This document shows, one piece after another, positions 27,693 to 36,588 of a stretch of DNA of 64,000 nucleotides. The translations under genes and the position numbers were made by a program. How positions within the stretch are numbered: the first letter of the stretch is position 1; every line of letters begins with the position of its first letter. Source of the stretch: Pseudoalteromonas lipolytica (GTDB taxonomy: Bacteria; Pseudomonadota; Gammaproteobacteria; Enterobacterales; Alteromonadaceae); contig NZ_FPAZ01000001.1 in the NCBI RefSeq assembly GCF_900116435.1, forward strand, positions 47,416 to 111,415, written 5' to 3'. The notes under the pieces are model-generated. The model did no database searches. It had not been told where the DNA came from and saw only the letters and a program-made list of their open reading frames with translations.

Positions 27693-28961
27693 TTAAGAAT
27701 TAAGCAGTTCAAACCACTTATCTAAACTGTAATCATAATTTGGCATGACGGTATTCCAAACCGCGATATTAGAAAAGCGCTTAATGTAGCTGCCTCCATC
27801 CCTTACTTGCCCAGCTTGAACAGAGATTTTTCCATCAGTGCCTGTTAAGTCTGTCACCGCTTCTTTACCTTGATACCAGTAATTCCACTCTGGTATAGAC
27901 ATAAGAGGCTGACTTCGTTCTGGGTTAGAAATGTAATAGCCCTGACGCGCTATAAATGCACCGGGATAGCCTGACAACCACCAGTTCATGTAATCGTACG
28001 CTGCATCTTTTACATGCCCTTGCGTATTGGCCGATAAACACATAACCCCATGCCAAGCACGATAACCTTCTTTGGGTGAAGCATACACAACAGGGATACC
28101 TTGTCCTCTGCATGCACTTACTCCCGGTGAAAACATACTTTGAATAGTCACACGGTTAGTTTTCATAAAATCAATCGACTGTGGAACCGATGTCCAAAAT
28201 CCAGCGAAGTGACCCTGCCTTTTTTTCTCGAGCAAAATTTTAAACAGCTGATCAATTTCTGTAATACTCATATTTCCTAAGTCATTAAAACTCATCAGCC
28301 CTTGGGCCTGAACAGCAAGTGCGGCGTCAAAAATACCTATGGTGGGCGCATTAACTAAGCCTACTTTCCCTTTATTTTTCTCGTCGAGCAACCATGCCCA
28401 CGATTCGGTTTCATAGGGAATACCTTGCTCAATAAATTGCGTGTTATAGCCAAAGGAATCAACATTGTGAACATACGGCATATAACTGATTTTTTTGCTA
28501 GGCGTCGTACCGAGGCGACCATCAGGCTGAACATACAAAAGCTTATTGGGTGAATCCCCCGCCCCTATTTTTGCTTCAGGTATTACACGCCCGGTTTTAG
28601 TTAGTGGGTTAATTTCGTTCCAATAAATAAGCCTATCAATATCTAATGGTTGGATAGCCCCAGCCTGCCACAAAATATTAATTGAATCAGACCACTGTTC
28701 GTACAAATCAAAAGAACTTGGATCCGCTGCCGCCTTTTGTAAAACAGCAGCACTGCCCATTGGAGTAAATTCGATATTAATGCCAAGCTCACGCATTGCT
28801 CGTTGACGTAACTCTTCTTGCAAAGTGACATGTGTGCCCATCACTCTCAAAGTGACAGTGTTTTTTGCAAAAACATACGGTGCTTTAAATGCCAGTGTTG
28901 AAGCAGCGACTCCCACACCCATTTTTTTTAGAAAACATCGACGGTCTTTTAAGTTAGCCAT
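27693..28961 (-). CDS. Tat-exported solute-binding protein, PotD-like, without transporter genes
   Basis: A 422-residue periplasmic binding protein. The N-terminus has a twin-arginine signal (DRRCFLKKMG, then a hydrophobic stretch and a site near AFKAPYVFA). The mature part resembles extracellular solute-binding proteins of the polyamine/Fe type (type 2 fold): DLYEQWSDSINILWQAGAIQ near the N-terminus and SIDFMKTNRVTIQSMFSPG in the second lobe. No ABC permease or ATPase gene is nearby. Instead it precedes two hybrid kinases in one apparent operon. I infer that it presents a ligand to one of them, as TorT does for TorS. Ligand unknown. Confidence 0.82.
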   Translation of the reverse strand: MANLKDRRCFLKKMGVGVAASTLAFKAPYVFAKNTVTLRVMGTHVTLQEELRQRAMRELGINIEFTPMGSAAVLQKAAADPSSFDLYEQWSDSINILWQAGAIQPLDIDRLIYWNEINPLTKTGRVIPEAKIGAGDSPNKLLYVQPDGRLGTTPSKKISYMPYVHNVDSFGYNTQFIEQGIPYETESWAWLLDEKNKGKVGLVNAPTIGIFDAALAVQAQGLMSFNDLGNMSITEIDQLFKILLEKKRQGHFAGFWTSVPQSIDFMKTNRVTIQSMFSPGVSACRGQGIPVVYASPKEGYRAWHGVMCLSANTQGHVKDAAYDYMNWWLSGYPGAFIARQGYYISNPERSQPLMSIPEWNYWYQGKEAVTDLTGTDGKISVQAGQVRDGGSYIKRFSNIAVWNTVMPNYDYSLDKWFELLNS

Positions 28962-29032
28962 ACATATTCACCTAGTAAATAAGCAACTATGAGTATAGAT
29001 GAAATTTTTAACGTTAAAATCTCATTATTTCA

Positions 29033-29956
29033 TCAATCAATTGCATGTAATTTAAAGCAATTTCTACCCGCATTTTTTGCTTCATATAATGCTTCGTCAG
29101 CTAATGAAACAAGTTCATCAAACTGTTTCATCTCTTGGTGAGAATACACAACTCCCCCAATACTGACTGACACCCTATTTAAAGAAGATTCTTCGTGACG
29201 AATATTTTCGCTCGCTAGTTCATGATTAATTCGCTCGCAGACTTGCTTTACTCCATCAAAATCTGTGTAAGGCAAGAGCACAAGGAACTCTTCTCCTCCA
29301 TATCGTACAACCGTATCTTGCGGGCGTTTAACTGAACGATTTAATACCTCAGCAATCTTTTTAATACATACGTCGCCTTGTGGATGGCCATAATGGTCGT
29401 TATAACGCTTGAAATGATCGATATCTAACATCAGTAGGCTAAAAGCTCTTTTGTCACGTATAGCTTGCTTAAAAACATTAGAGACTTCTAAGTCTAGGTA
29501 ATGGCGATTAAACAAACCTGTTAGAGAGTCTTTGTATGTCAATTCAACCAGCTTTTCGAGGCGAAGTTTATTCTCAATATGATTCTTCGTGCGGTGTATT
29601 AATGTTGAAGCAGTGATGGGTTTTCCAATGAAATCTGTTGCTCCGGCTTCCCAGCATGCATTTTGTGAATCGGTATCGTAGGTCGATGTAATAAAGACAA
29701 TAGGTACATTTTCAAAGGCAAGATCGTCTTTTATTTGCCTACATACATTTAACCCATTGATATCAGGCAAATTCACATCTAACAAAATTAAATCAGCAGT
29801 GTTTTCTTTACAGTATTCTAAGACACTATTTCCAGCGCTAAATGGTAAAACAGTAAAGTGCTCTTCTAATATTGTTTCAAGTGTAAGTCTGATCATTTCA
29901 TCATCATCAACTACGAGTATTTTACATTCTGACAATAGTTTTAGAGTTAAAGGCAT
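29033..29956 (-). CDS. Response regulator with GGDEF domain (diguanylate cyclase)
   Basis: A 307-residue protein. The N-terminal receiver (about 10-125) has the acidic pair DDDE and phospho-acceptor Asp60 in LLDVNLP. The C-terminal GGDEF domain carries GGEEF at 220-224 with the substrate/metal residues intact, and an RxxD inhibitory site (RPQD) exactly five residues before it. It should make cyclic-di-GMP when phosphorylated and be product-inhibited. It lies 71 bases upstream of the solute-binding-protein gene on the same strand and is the natural output of the adjacent kinases. Cytoplasmic, no membrane segment. Confidence 0.9.
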   Translation of the reverse strand: MPLTLKLLSECKILVVDDDEMIRLTLETILEEHFTVLPFSAGNSVLEYCKENTADLILLDVNLPDINGLNVCRQIKDDLAFENVPIVFITSTYDTDSQNACWEAGATDFIGKPITASTLIHRTKNHIENKLRLEKLVELTYKDSLTGLFNRHYLDLEVSNVFKQAIRDKRAFSLLMLDIDHFKRYNDHYGHPQGDVCIKKIAEVLNRSVKRPQDTVVRYGGEEFLVLLPYTDFDGVKQVCERINHELASENIRHEESSLNRVSVSIGGVVYSHQEMKQFDELVSLADEALYEAKNAGRNCFKLHAID

Positions 29957-30258
29957 ATAAATTCTTCATCTTTATTATTGTTTAGTTTCGCTTTGCAGCA
30001 GCTCTTTAAGGCATAATCGCTTACTAACTTACCTTGTAACTTTTGAAAACATACTATTCATGAGAAGGTCACTTTAGTATGTTATTAATTCTGCAACTAA
30101 CTGTTAGTTCAATAAGTTTTAACAGTAATTATAGTCAAAGCCCTATTTAATGCTTAACTATTTTTCATTATTTGTAGTATAAAAGAATGATGGCTATTTA
30201 TTGCATGCGCCATGTACTTAAGCATAAGGTCATTACAATGAATGGATAGCTAATCCTG
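29957..30258. other. Gap upstream of the GGDEF gene
   Basis: About 300 AT-rich bases between the REC-GGDEF gene and a small leftward frame. I see one short inverted repeat (AACTAACTGTTAGTT near 30098-30112) and nothing else. It should hold the promoter of the leftward signalling operon, but I cannot name clear boxes. Confidence 0.35.
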
Positions 30259-30514
30259 TCATGAAGTGGGTTTATCATATCGTTTTTGTTTTTTACGTTG
30301 TTCGTGCTTTGCTTTAGCCACATTTTCAAATACAGGGGGGGGAATAGGAAATAGCGAAAGAAGTGGGAATATGGCCATAAATAAATATGCCCCTTTTGGC
30401 ATCTTTTTAGCCCAGAGTACCAGCTTAAAGAGCAGATTAAACAATGTATTTAAACAATACAGTTCCGCCACACAGTGTACTAATAACAACCCGTGCTATA
30501 GTTATTAAATCCAT
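30259..30514 (-). pseudogene. Small membrane-protein gene, possibly frameshifted
   Basis: An ATG at 30514 with a good site (GGAAAGGTAA) opens a 26-codon frame starting MDLITIARVVISTLCGG and ending in TAA near 30434. A second frame, overlapping it and running to a TGA at 30259, continues with a hydrophobic segment, MPKGAYLFMAIFPLLSLFP, and a basic tail (KAKHEQRKKQKRYDK). That second frame has no ATG upstream of the MPKGAY codon, only TTG at 30489. The two together look like one small membrane protein interrupted by a frameshift. A run of eight C (reverse strand) lies inside the second frame. It could instead be two short genes or chance. Confidence 0.35.
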
Positions 30515-30823
30515 TTACCTTTCCATTAAACCTTTAAAAGATAAATGGGGACAATGCTACTTTTTTAAACGTATTTAATGTGTTAATCATAAAAACGAAG
30601 AATATAATTTTTTTGATACTGCCCTCTCCTGATACAGCTTAAGCCTTGCAGCAACACTATTCTTAGCATGAGAGCCTCACTTTTTAAGCCTTTTATTCGA
30701 CTAAAGTCTATAGGTTAAATTTATTCACCTATTGGGTGTTTTTTTATCGTTTGTTCGATTTTCCTCTCTCAACTAAAGTTGAATTGTCGGTAATAAATGC
30801 TGGCTCTAACAGAGGAAAAAATT
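30515..30823 (+). promoter_or_regulatory. Upstream region shared with the 36589 paralogue
   Basis: No gene in these 309 bases. The stretch 30708-30755 (CTATAGGTTAAATTT to ATCGTTTGTT) matches 36472-36519 upstream of the paralogous gene, with the two end motifs at identical spacing (38 bases). This is probably a common promoter or regulator site kept after duplication. Confidence 0.5.
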
Positions 30824-31243
30824 ATGTTTAGTACACTTATGAAACGCGTTGCACTTAGCTCTTTATTAACTTGCTCAGCGATGGCAGTGGCTGATCAGGG
30901 TGACTACAAATTAATGGTGATTGACCAATCTACAACACTTGCAGAACAAAGCAATCAATACGAATTAGCATTTAATCAGTGCGCATTGAGCGTTAAAGAA
31001 AAAGACTTTGCGGCAGCCGAAGCACTCTGCTCTAAAGCAATTAACTTGCTAACGACAAGTAAAGTCCCTGGTCATAAACGTCGTGAATTAACATCATTTG
31101 CTTTAAGTAATCGTGGCGTTGCACGTATTATGTCTGAAAACGAGACAGCCGCATTATCTGATTTCTATGAAGCCGTGCAGATTTCAAGTAACGATTTGGT
31201 AGAGCACAACTTAACTCGAGCCAAACAGAACTTAGCATTATAA
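30824..31243 (+). CDS. Small exported helical-repeat protein, paralogue 1
   Basis: A 139-residue protein. The frame opens nine codons earlier, but ATG at 30824 is preceded by AGAGGA and aligns with the start of the paralogue at 36589. A signal peptide (residues 1-23, LTCSAMAVA) precedes a mature part with helical, TPR-like sequence: FNQCALSVKEKDFAAAEALC, then ELTSFALSNRGVARIMSEN and AALSDFYEAVQIS. Two Cys in the mature part may form a disulphide. Function unknown; similar proteins are annotated only as hypothetical or TPR-containing. Followed by its own terminator. Confidence 0.8.
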   Translation: MFSTLMKRVALSSLLTCSAMAVADQGDYKLMVIDQSTTLAEQSNQYELAFNQCALSVKEKDFAAAEALCSKAINLLTTSKVPGHKRRELTSFALSNRGVARIMSENETAALSDFYEAVQISSNDLVEHNLTRAKQNLAL

Positions 31244-31270
31244 GTTCTCACAGAATTGTGTTGTCTCAAG

Positions 31271-31292
31271 ACCCAGCTTAGGCTGGGTTTTG
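31271..31292 (+). terminator. Intrinsic terminator after the first small exported protein gene
   Basis: ACCCAGC (31271-31277) pairs with GCTGGGT (31282-31288) around a 4-base loop, followed by TTTTG. It is 27 bases after the stop codon. Confidence 0.85.
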
Positions 31293-31368
31293 TCGTTTAT
31301 GTACTGATCATTTTATGCTTCTTTCAAATTCGAGTAGCAATCTAGAAATTAAGCTAACGAAGCTTACC

Positions 31369-31896
31369 TTAAGCTTCAGACAATGCTTGTTTGTAACTTA
31401 AATCAAAATGTTTGAGCAACTGATTCAGGTAGTTCAGATTTATCTGGTTAGGTTTAAAGCTTTGTCCCTTTTCAATATTTGCTATGTGTTGTTTTAGCTT
31501 TTCTTTATCTTTATTCCAAAAAGCAATGTTTCCTAACACAAAGTCATTCCAATACATTTTTGAACCACTTAGCTCTTCATCGGGGTCCAATACTTTTTTT
31601 GCGTGAAAAACAGCTTGTTGATAATCACCAGCTAGCCCTTCCATTTGAGCTAAATGCCACGTTAACGAGCTTTCTTTTGAATTATTGTGAGAGATAAAAC
31701 GTTTTATCAGAATTGCGGCTTCAGCATGGCAACCTGATTTTTCTAACAATCTAAACCCAGCATCGTATGTCTGATCAAATTGTTGGTATGTGAGGTTCAA
31801 ATCGTCTTTTAACCTTTCTTCAAGCGCTACTTTACAATCAGCAAAAGCAAGATTTGATGTAAATAATAACCCGATAGATAAAATTCCTGTTTTCAT
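31369..31896 (-). CDS. Exported hypothetical protein, TPR-like
   Basis: A 175-residue protein with a signal peptide (MKTGILSIGLLFTSNLAFA, cleavage before DCK). The mature part is helical: RLLEKSGCHAEAAILIKRF, then LTWHLAQMEGLAGDYQQAV and NDFVLGNIAFWNKDKEKLK, consistent with two or three TPR-like repeats. Periplasmic. I do not recognise a named family. Start ATG has AAGGAC upstream. It is convergent with the small exported protein gene at 30824 and is transcribed alone. Confidence 0.7.
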   Translation of the reverse strand: MKTGILSIGLLFTSNLAFADCKVALEERLKDDLNLTYQQFDQTYDAGFRLLEKSGCHAEAAILIKRFISHNNSKESSLTWHLAQMEGLAGDYQQAVFHAKKVLDPDEELSGSKMYWNDFVLGNIAFWNKDKEKLKQHIANIEKGQSFKPNQINLNYLNQLLKHFDLSYKQALSEA

Positions 31897-32003
31897 AATT
31901 CTGTCCTTAATTATACTAGTGCCTTATAAGATAACACTGCAATCAAACACTAAGTTCACCACAAACTAAAAGTAGTTGGTTCCATGTAACCTTTAAATTG
32001 TTG

Positions 32004-32438
32004 TTATTTCTCTAGCTCATGGTAAACATTTGGATTCCAAATTTGCATGAACATCTCTGGATTCTTAATTGGTTGAAAACCATATTGCGCGTACAAACCA
32101 TGCGCATCTCTTGTTGCCAATACCATACGCCTTAAGCCTTGAAGCTCTGGGTGAGAGACTATGCTCTCAACAAGCCACTTGCTCAAACCTTTGCCTCGAT
32201 GACTCTCTACTATGAATACATCAGCAAGATAGGCAAATGTTGCTTTGTCTGTTATAAGGCGGGCAAAACCTATTTGATAATCATGGCTATCATAGACACC
32301 AAAACAAAATGAGTTTGAAATGGCTGTTTCTAGCGTCTGCCTTGGTATTCCGGACGCCCAATAGCTTTTTGAAATAAAACCGTAAATTACTTCAAAATCG
32401 AGGTAATTTTTATCCGTGCTGATTTTATATCCTTGCAC
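32004..32438 (-). CDS. GNAT-family N-acetyltransferase
   Basis: A 144-residue single-domain acetyltransferase. The acetyl-CoA-binding motif is YLADVFIVESHRGKGLSKWL (about 70-89), with the RGKG pyrophosphate loop, and the C-terminal motif is LYAQYGFQPI. The length is typical. Substrate cannot be predicted; the group includes enzymes acting on small amines, amino acids and antibiotics. Start is GTG with AAGGAA before it. Genes on either side are unrelated. Confidence 0.88.
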   Translation of the reverse strand: MQGYKISTDKNYLDFEVIYGFISKSYWASGIPRQTLETAISNSFCFGVYDSHDYQIGFARLITDKATFAYLADVFIVESHRGKGLSKWLVESIVSHPELQGLRRMVLATRDAHGLYAQYGFQPIKNPEMFMQIWNPNVYHELEK

Positions 32439-32630
32439 CAGTATTCCTTTGTGATGTTAACACCTGTTATTTAAGAGGATTAGTTTTAACAAAGTTACTA
32501 AATGATTGCTACATATATAATTAAAACGCATTTTTAACATGATATAGCCTACTGACACGAACACTACCACAACGTAAAACCATTACATTGTTATTAAATT
32601 TAACAATAATAGATTTGCAGGTTGTTTATA

Positions 32631-32657
32631 AGGGGCTTTAATACGCCCCTATTTTTA
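32631..32657. terminator. Candidate terminator after the serine hydrolase gene
   Basis: AGGGGC (32631-32636) and GCCCCT (32645-32650) form a hairpin, followed rightward by ATTTTTA. It lies just downstream of the leftward gene ending at 32666; on that strand the T run is weak. Confidence 0.5.
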
Positions 32658-32665
32658 ATGAATTT

Positions 32666-34105
32666 TTACAAACGCTTTATGAGTTGATCTACTTTTGCCA
32701 CAACAGGCCATGCTGAAGATTGAAAATTCCCCAAAACAACTAGAATATAGCCTTTTTCTTGATAGATATTTAACCTTGCTGTCATGCCTAAATGGGACCC
32801 ATTATGACCAACAGTTGTATTCCCTGCTGAACTTCTCACAGAGAAACCATATCCCCAGTTTGGTGCATTTAGCTCAGGTTTTGCTGATAAGGCTTTATTA
32901 GAGAGTTCACGGCTTACTAGTTGAGCATTTTGCATTGCCATGGCGAATTTGTGTAAATCGCCTACAGTTGAATAACCTCCGCCTGCAGGTCCCCCTTTTA
33001 CCGATTGAAACATCAAATTTTCAGTTACTTGACCAGTTTCGACAGAAAACCAATAATTACGGGCAGTATTTTTGACAGGCACATCTAAGTCATAACTTCC
33101 GCTTTGTTGCATGTTAGCTTTTTTATATACATTTTCGTTTATGTAATCATAGTAATTTTCACCAGTTACATTCTCAATCACCTGACCAAGTAAAACCATA
33201 CCCGTATTGCTGTAACGCCATTCAGTTCCGGGTTCAAATGTAGCATCAATTGAACTGTATAAATGTTGGATACCTTTAAGAGACCGCACCTTATTTTGTA
33301 TCTCGTCATACCCAGAAATATTACCAATCCCTGATGTATGGCTTAATAAGTGTCGAATCTTAATTTTGCTAAAATCACCTTTCCCTAAAATGCTTTTATC
33401 AATAAATTTAGTGAGTGGATCATCAAGCGATACTTTGCCAGCTTCTATTAGCTGTAAGATAGCGACGCTAGTAAACATTTTGTTCATTGAGCCAATTTGA
33501 AACTTAGTTTCTAAGTTATTTTTCACATCATAGCGACGTGAAGCAAAGCCATATGCAGCGCTGAACAAAATGTCATTATTTTTAGCAAGTAATACCGTGC
33601 CAGAGAAACTACCTCTTTGCGCCAGTTTATCAGTATAGATTTTGATCTCTTCAATAAATTGTGACTCAGTTAAAGAGCCTTTTGAACCTTGGTTTTGTGG
33701 AGTTTCTTCGATAGACCACCCTGTTATTGCTTGTAATTGGTCATCATTAAAAAATAACACTACTTGATGCTGCATATCTGTATTCTTTGAATAAACTTTA
33801 CTGATATGACGGATGCGATTAGTTGACGTATCAAGTTCTGTAGAAATAACACTCAACTCTCCATGAAAAAGCGCTACATTCATCGAATACCCAACATAAC
33901 GGTCTTTACCTTTACCCTCCCAGCGTGCAAGAGAATTTGGCGAGAAGTTCTTTACTACAAATTTTTCGATCTCATCTAAATTTTTAGTGTTTAAAACCGT
34001 AATAAATTGACTTGCCAATTTGTTATAGTCTACCTCTTTCATTGCGTGTGCTTTATGGCTAATAAAACACATAAAAAATATGAGCATTAGTAAATATCGC
34101 TTCAC
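32666..34105 (-). CDS. Exported serine hydrolase, beta-lactamase class C / AmpH-like family
   Basis: A 479-residue protein with a signal peptide (MKRYLLMLIFFMCFISHKAHA). An N-terminal region of about 130 residues resembles a nuclear-transport-factor-2-like or DUF3887-type extension. The penicillin-binding-fold domain follows: SxxK in GSMNKMFTS (about 207-214), a YSN motif in WRYSNTGMVL, and HNG near the end (VGHNGSHLGM) in place of KTG. Such proteins are esterases, peptidases or D-amino-acid hydrolases more often than true beta-lactamases. Start is GTG with AAAGGAA. It is divergent from the membrane-bound regulator at 34264, with 158 bases between, so that regulator may control it. Confidence 0.85.
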   Translation of the reverse strand: MKRYLLMLIFFMCFISHKAHAMKEVDYNKLASQFITVLNTKNLDEIEKFVVKNFSPNSLARWEGKGKDRYVGYSMNVALFHGELSVISTELDTSTNRIRHISKVYSKNTDMQHQVVLFFNDDQLQAITGWSIEETPQNQGSKGSLTESQFIEEIKIYTDKLAQRGSFSGTVLLAKNNDILFSAAYGFASRRYDVKNNLETKFQIGSMNKMFTSVAILQLIEAGKVSLDDPLTKFIDKSILGKGDFSKIKIRHLLSHTSGIGNISGYDEIQNKVRSLKGIQHLYSSIDATFEPGTEWRYSNTGMVLLGQVIENVTGENYYDYINENVYKKANMQQSGSYDLDVPVKNTARNYWFSVETGQVTENLMFQSVKGGPAGGGYSTVGDLHKFAMAMQNAQLVSRELSNKALSAKPELNAPNWGYGFSVRSSAGNTTVGHNGSHLGMTARLNIYQEKGYILVVLGNFQSSAWPVVAKVDQLIKRL

Positions 34106-34263
34106 TTTACATTCCTTTTATTGTTTATTGAATAATATGGCGCTTGGCCTTTCGATACTTTTACTTTTACGCATAACAAAAAGCGATGAAGTAGTGATTA
34201 AGAAAAGCTTAAGAAAACATTAAGCTGAAAATAACTAATAATAACAAATGGATAACTATCAAC

Positions 34264-36306
34264 TTGAGTGAAAGTAAATTATCAAAACAATTTTTTCTTA
34301 ATGACTCTTTAGTTAATTTTGAGACTGGCGAAATTCAAACAGATGGTAAAGTTGTTGTTTTAGAGCCTAAGGTGATGGCACTTCTTGAAGTATTTTCGCA
34401 AAAACCACATCAAGTGTTATCAGCCGAAATGCTTTTTGCTAATGTTTGGCCACAAGCTATTTACAGCCCTAATTCAGTTCGCAGAAATATTGCTTTGTTA
34501 AGACAAGCGTTATCCGATGAAGAAAAGCACATTATAAAAACACACCCAAAACGGGGCTATAGTCTCGAGGCTGAAATACGTTTTTCTGATGAAAAAACGA
34601 GCACTCCATTAACAAAAATACATCAGATAAAAAATACAAAACTAGCACTCTTAATTATCCCTGCTTTGTTTATCATTATCTTCCTTTTCAATTTCCTTAA
34701 CGAAGATAAACACATTTCTTTAGAAGATCTTAAGCCTATTACTGCAAGCAATGAAAAAGAGCGTTACCTACAAGTTAGTCCTGATGGGCGTTTCATGGCT
34801 TACATACAAAATACCAATCGTCCTAATAAGCGAAGGCTTTTAATCAAAGATTTACTATTAAATTCATATAAAGAATTAAGTACAGACTTAAAAGCGTTCA
34901 CCTACCTTGCATGGGATACAGATGCAAATACGCTTGTATATTCGTTTCAAGATGAAGGGAGTATTTCATTCAATCGACTGCAATTAGATACAGAAGCGAA
35001 CGTGATCAGCGAAGAAAAACTCTTTTCTCGTACAGATATAACTTGGAACAGCTTGTTTTTTATAGATGAACAAGAAAACCTTTTCTATTTAGCAAATCAA
35101 AACAGTTCCGAACACAGCCGTAATGTAAGCCTATATCGACATAACTTGATTACTGGCCATTCTTACGAAATTCTTCAACCAAGTGATGATTTCAAGCCCT
35201 ACAAGCTCGCTTTATCACCTAACCAGAAACAATTAGCGATAATTGGCTTCAATGAAGATGCAATCTCGGAGGTAAAACTATTAAATTTATCGAGTTTTAA
35301 CCTTGAATCAGTCGGTGAAATTGATCATAACTGGCACTTTATGACTTGGTTTAACGATGGTGAGTCTTTGTTATTGAGTAATGGCAGTGAGTTAAAACAA
35401 CTTGAATTAAACGGCCAATTAACGACTCTTTATTTTAAAAGCTATAACTTTTTGATTTATCCACAAATCGTTAAGGACAAACTGTATTTTATTGAGGCTA
35501 AGTCTGATCAAGATATTTTGATTAGCGCTTTAGATTCACTCTCTACTCCTATAAAAATCGTAAACTCTAATACCATTGATAAAGAAGCTGCACTTTCACC
35601 TGATGAAAAACTCATCGCCTACATGTCAATGAAAAATGGACTTCCACAACTTTTTATTAAACATATTGAGACTGAAGAAGAACAATTATTGTTCGTTAAC
35701 ACTGAGCAAGAATATGCTTTATCAAAACCAATATGGGACCCCTCTGGAACACGTATCGCAAGCAGTATAAATAACAAACCATTTCTTATTAAGCTAGAGG
35801 AAGACCAGTTCGCAATCGAATGGTTAAATGGAATCATTGGGTATCCAATCGGGTGGTATAGACAGTCAGATGCTATTTTGTTTGTTGATAAGAACACTCA
35901 CAATGATGAAATAGTTAAATTTGATTTAGTTACTGACGAAATAGTGTCATTAAAAACGCAATTGAAAGATAAAGATATTTTTTTAAATCATAACGACGAA
36001 TTACTTAGTTTTTCAAGTGGCCAAGTAATGACTGCTTCTGGTACCAATCTAATTGATAATACGCATTTTATTTCAAGCATTTACCCAATTAAAAATGGCT
36101 TCTATCTTCAATACAAAGAAAACGACTCTAGGACAATGAATTTTTACGATTATGAACTTGGTGTTCAAAATTTAAGTATTGATTTTGAAAAGTTTTGTGC
36201 GGATTTATGTAGTCAAATAACTGCTATAAGCGGTAATACTATCTTACTCAAAGAACAAACTGATACAGCAGATATTTTAGTTTTGCATATTACATTAAAT
36301 AAATAG
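34264..36306 (+). CDS. Membrane-bound winged-helix regulator with periplasmic beta-propeller (CadC/ToxR-like)
   Basis: A 680-residue protein. Residues about 8-105 form an OmpR-type winged helix (VLEPKVMALLEVFS, PNSVRRNIALLRQAL, THPKRGYSLEA). One membrane segment follows (about 127-147, LALLIIPALFIIIFLFNFL). The remaining 530 residues contain repeated propeller-type strands (LQVSPDGRFMAYIQN, LALSPNQKQLAIIGF, AALSPDEKLIAYMSM, PIWDPSGTRIASSIN), resembling TolB/PD40 blades. This architecture lets a periplasmic sensor control cytoplasmic DNA binding without a kinase. The only in-frame start near the domain is TTG at 34264 with a weak site; an ATG at 34248 is out of frame. Likely target: the divergent hydrolase gene or itself. 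Confidence 0.88.
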   Translation: MSESKLSKQFFLNDSLVNFETGEIQTDGKVVVLEPKVMALLEVFSQKPHQVLSAEMLFANVWPQAIYSPNSVRRNIALLRQALSDEEKHIIKTHPKRGYSLEAEIRFSDEKTSTPLTKIHQIKNTKLALLIIPALFIIIFLFNFLNEDKHISLEDLKPITASNEKERYLQVSPDGRFMAYIQNTNRPNKRRLLIKDLLLNSYKELSTDLKAFTYLAWDTDANTLVYSFQDEGSISFNRLQLDTEANVISEEKLFSRTDITWNSLFFIDEQENLFYLANQNSSEHSRNVSLYRHNLITGHSYEILQPSDDFKPYKLALSPNQKQLAIIGFNEDAISEVKLLNLSSFNLESVGEIDHNWHFMTWFNDGESLLLSNGSELKQLELNGQLTTLYFKSYNFLIYPQIVKDKLYFIEAKSDQDILISALDSLSTPIKIVNSNTIDKEAALSPDEKLIAYMSMKNGLPQLFIKHIETEEEQLLFVNTEQEYALSKPIWDPSGTRIASSINNKPFLIKLEEDQFAIEWLNGIIGYPIGWYRQSDAILFVDKNTHNDEIVKFDLVTDEIVSLKTQLKDKDIFLNHNDELLSFSSGQVMTASGTNLIDNTHFISSIYPIKNGFYLQYKENDSRTMNFYDYELGVQNLSIDFEKFCADLCSQITAISGNTILLKEQTDTADILVLHITLNK

Positions 36307-36471
36307 CTTCAATCATAACTAGCTGATCTAGAGTATGTGTTTTCAACCAAACTGATCACATCAGTACATAAATAGCATTCACATAACAAAGCTTATTGTG
36401 TTTGAAAGTAATTTTCAGACACTCTCCTCTCTAATTTTCACTACTAAATCGCTGAGAATTGAGTAATTACT

Positions 36472-36519
36472 CTATAGATTAAATTTCTTCATCTATCAGG
36501 TTTAATTTAATCGTTTGTT
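36472..36519 (+). promoter_or_regulatory. Conserved upstream block of paralogue 2
   Basis: Matches 30708-30755 upstream of the other copy: CTATAG, TTAAATTT, TTCA.CTAT and ATCGTTTGTT occur in the same order, the outer motifs at the same spacing. It lies about 70 bases before the coding start and is probably regulatory; no protein binding is known. Confidence 0.5.
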
Positions 36520-36588
36520 TAGCTTTGGGGAATATTTTAAAGTTCACTCGTTGGCAAGAAACACCAACTTAACCAAAGGAAATCTATC

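Noticed and set aside
27693..28961. Part of an ABC uptake system
   Set aside because: No permease or ATP-binding gene lies near it; the neighbours are signalling genes.
30266..30508. An 80-codon rightward open frame
   Set aside because: Overlaps the leftward small membrane-protein remnant; low-complexity translation with no ribosome-binding site or family resemblance.
32666..34105. Class C beta-lactamase conferring resistance
   Set aside because: The fold motifs are present, but KTG is replaced by HNG and there is an N-terminal extra domain; such proteins are usually esterases or peptidases.
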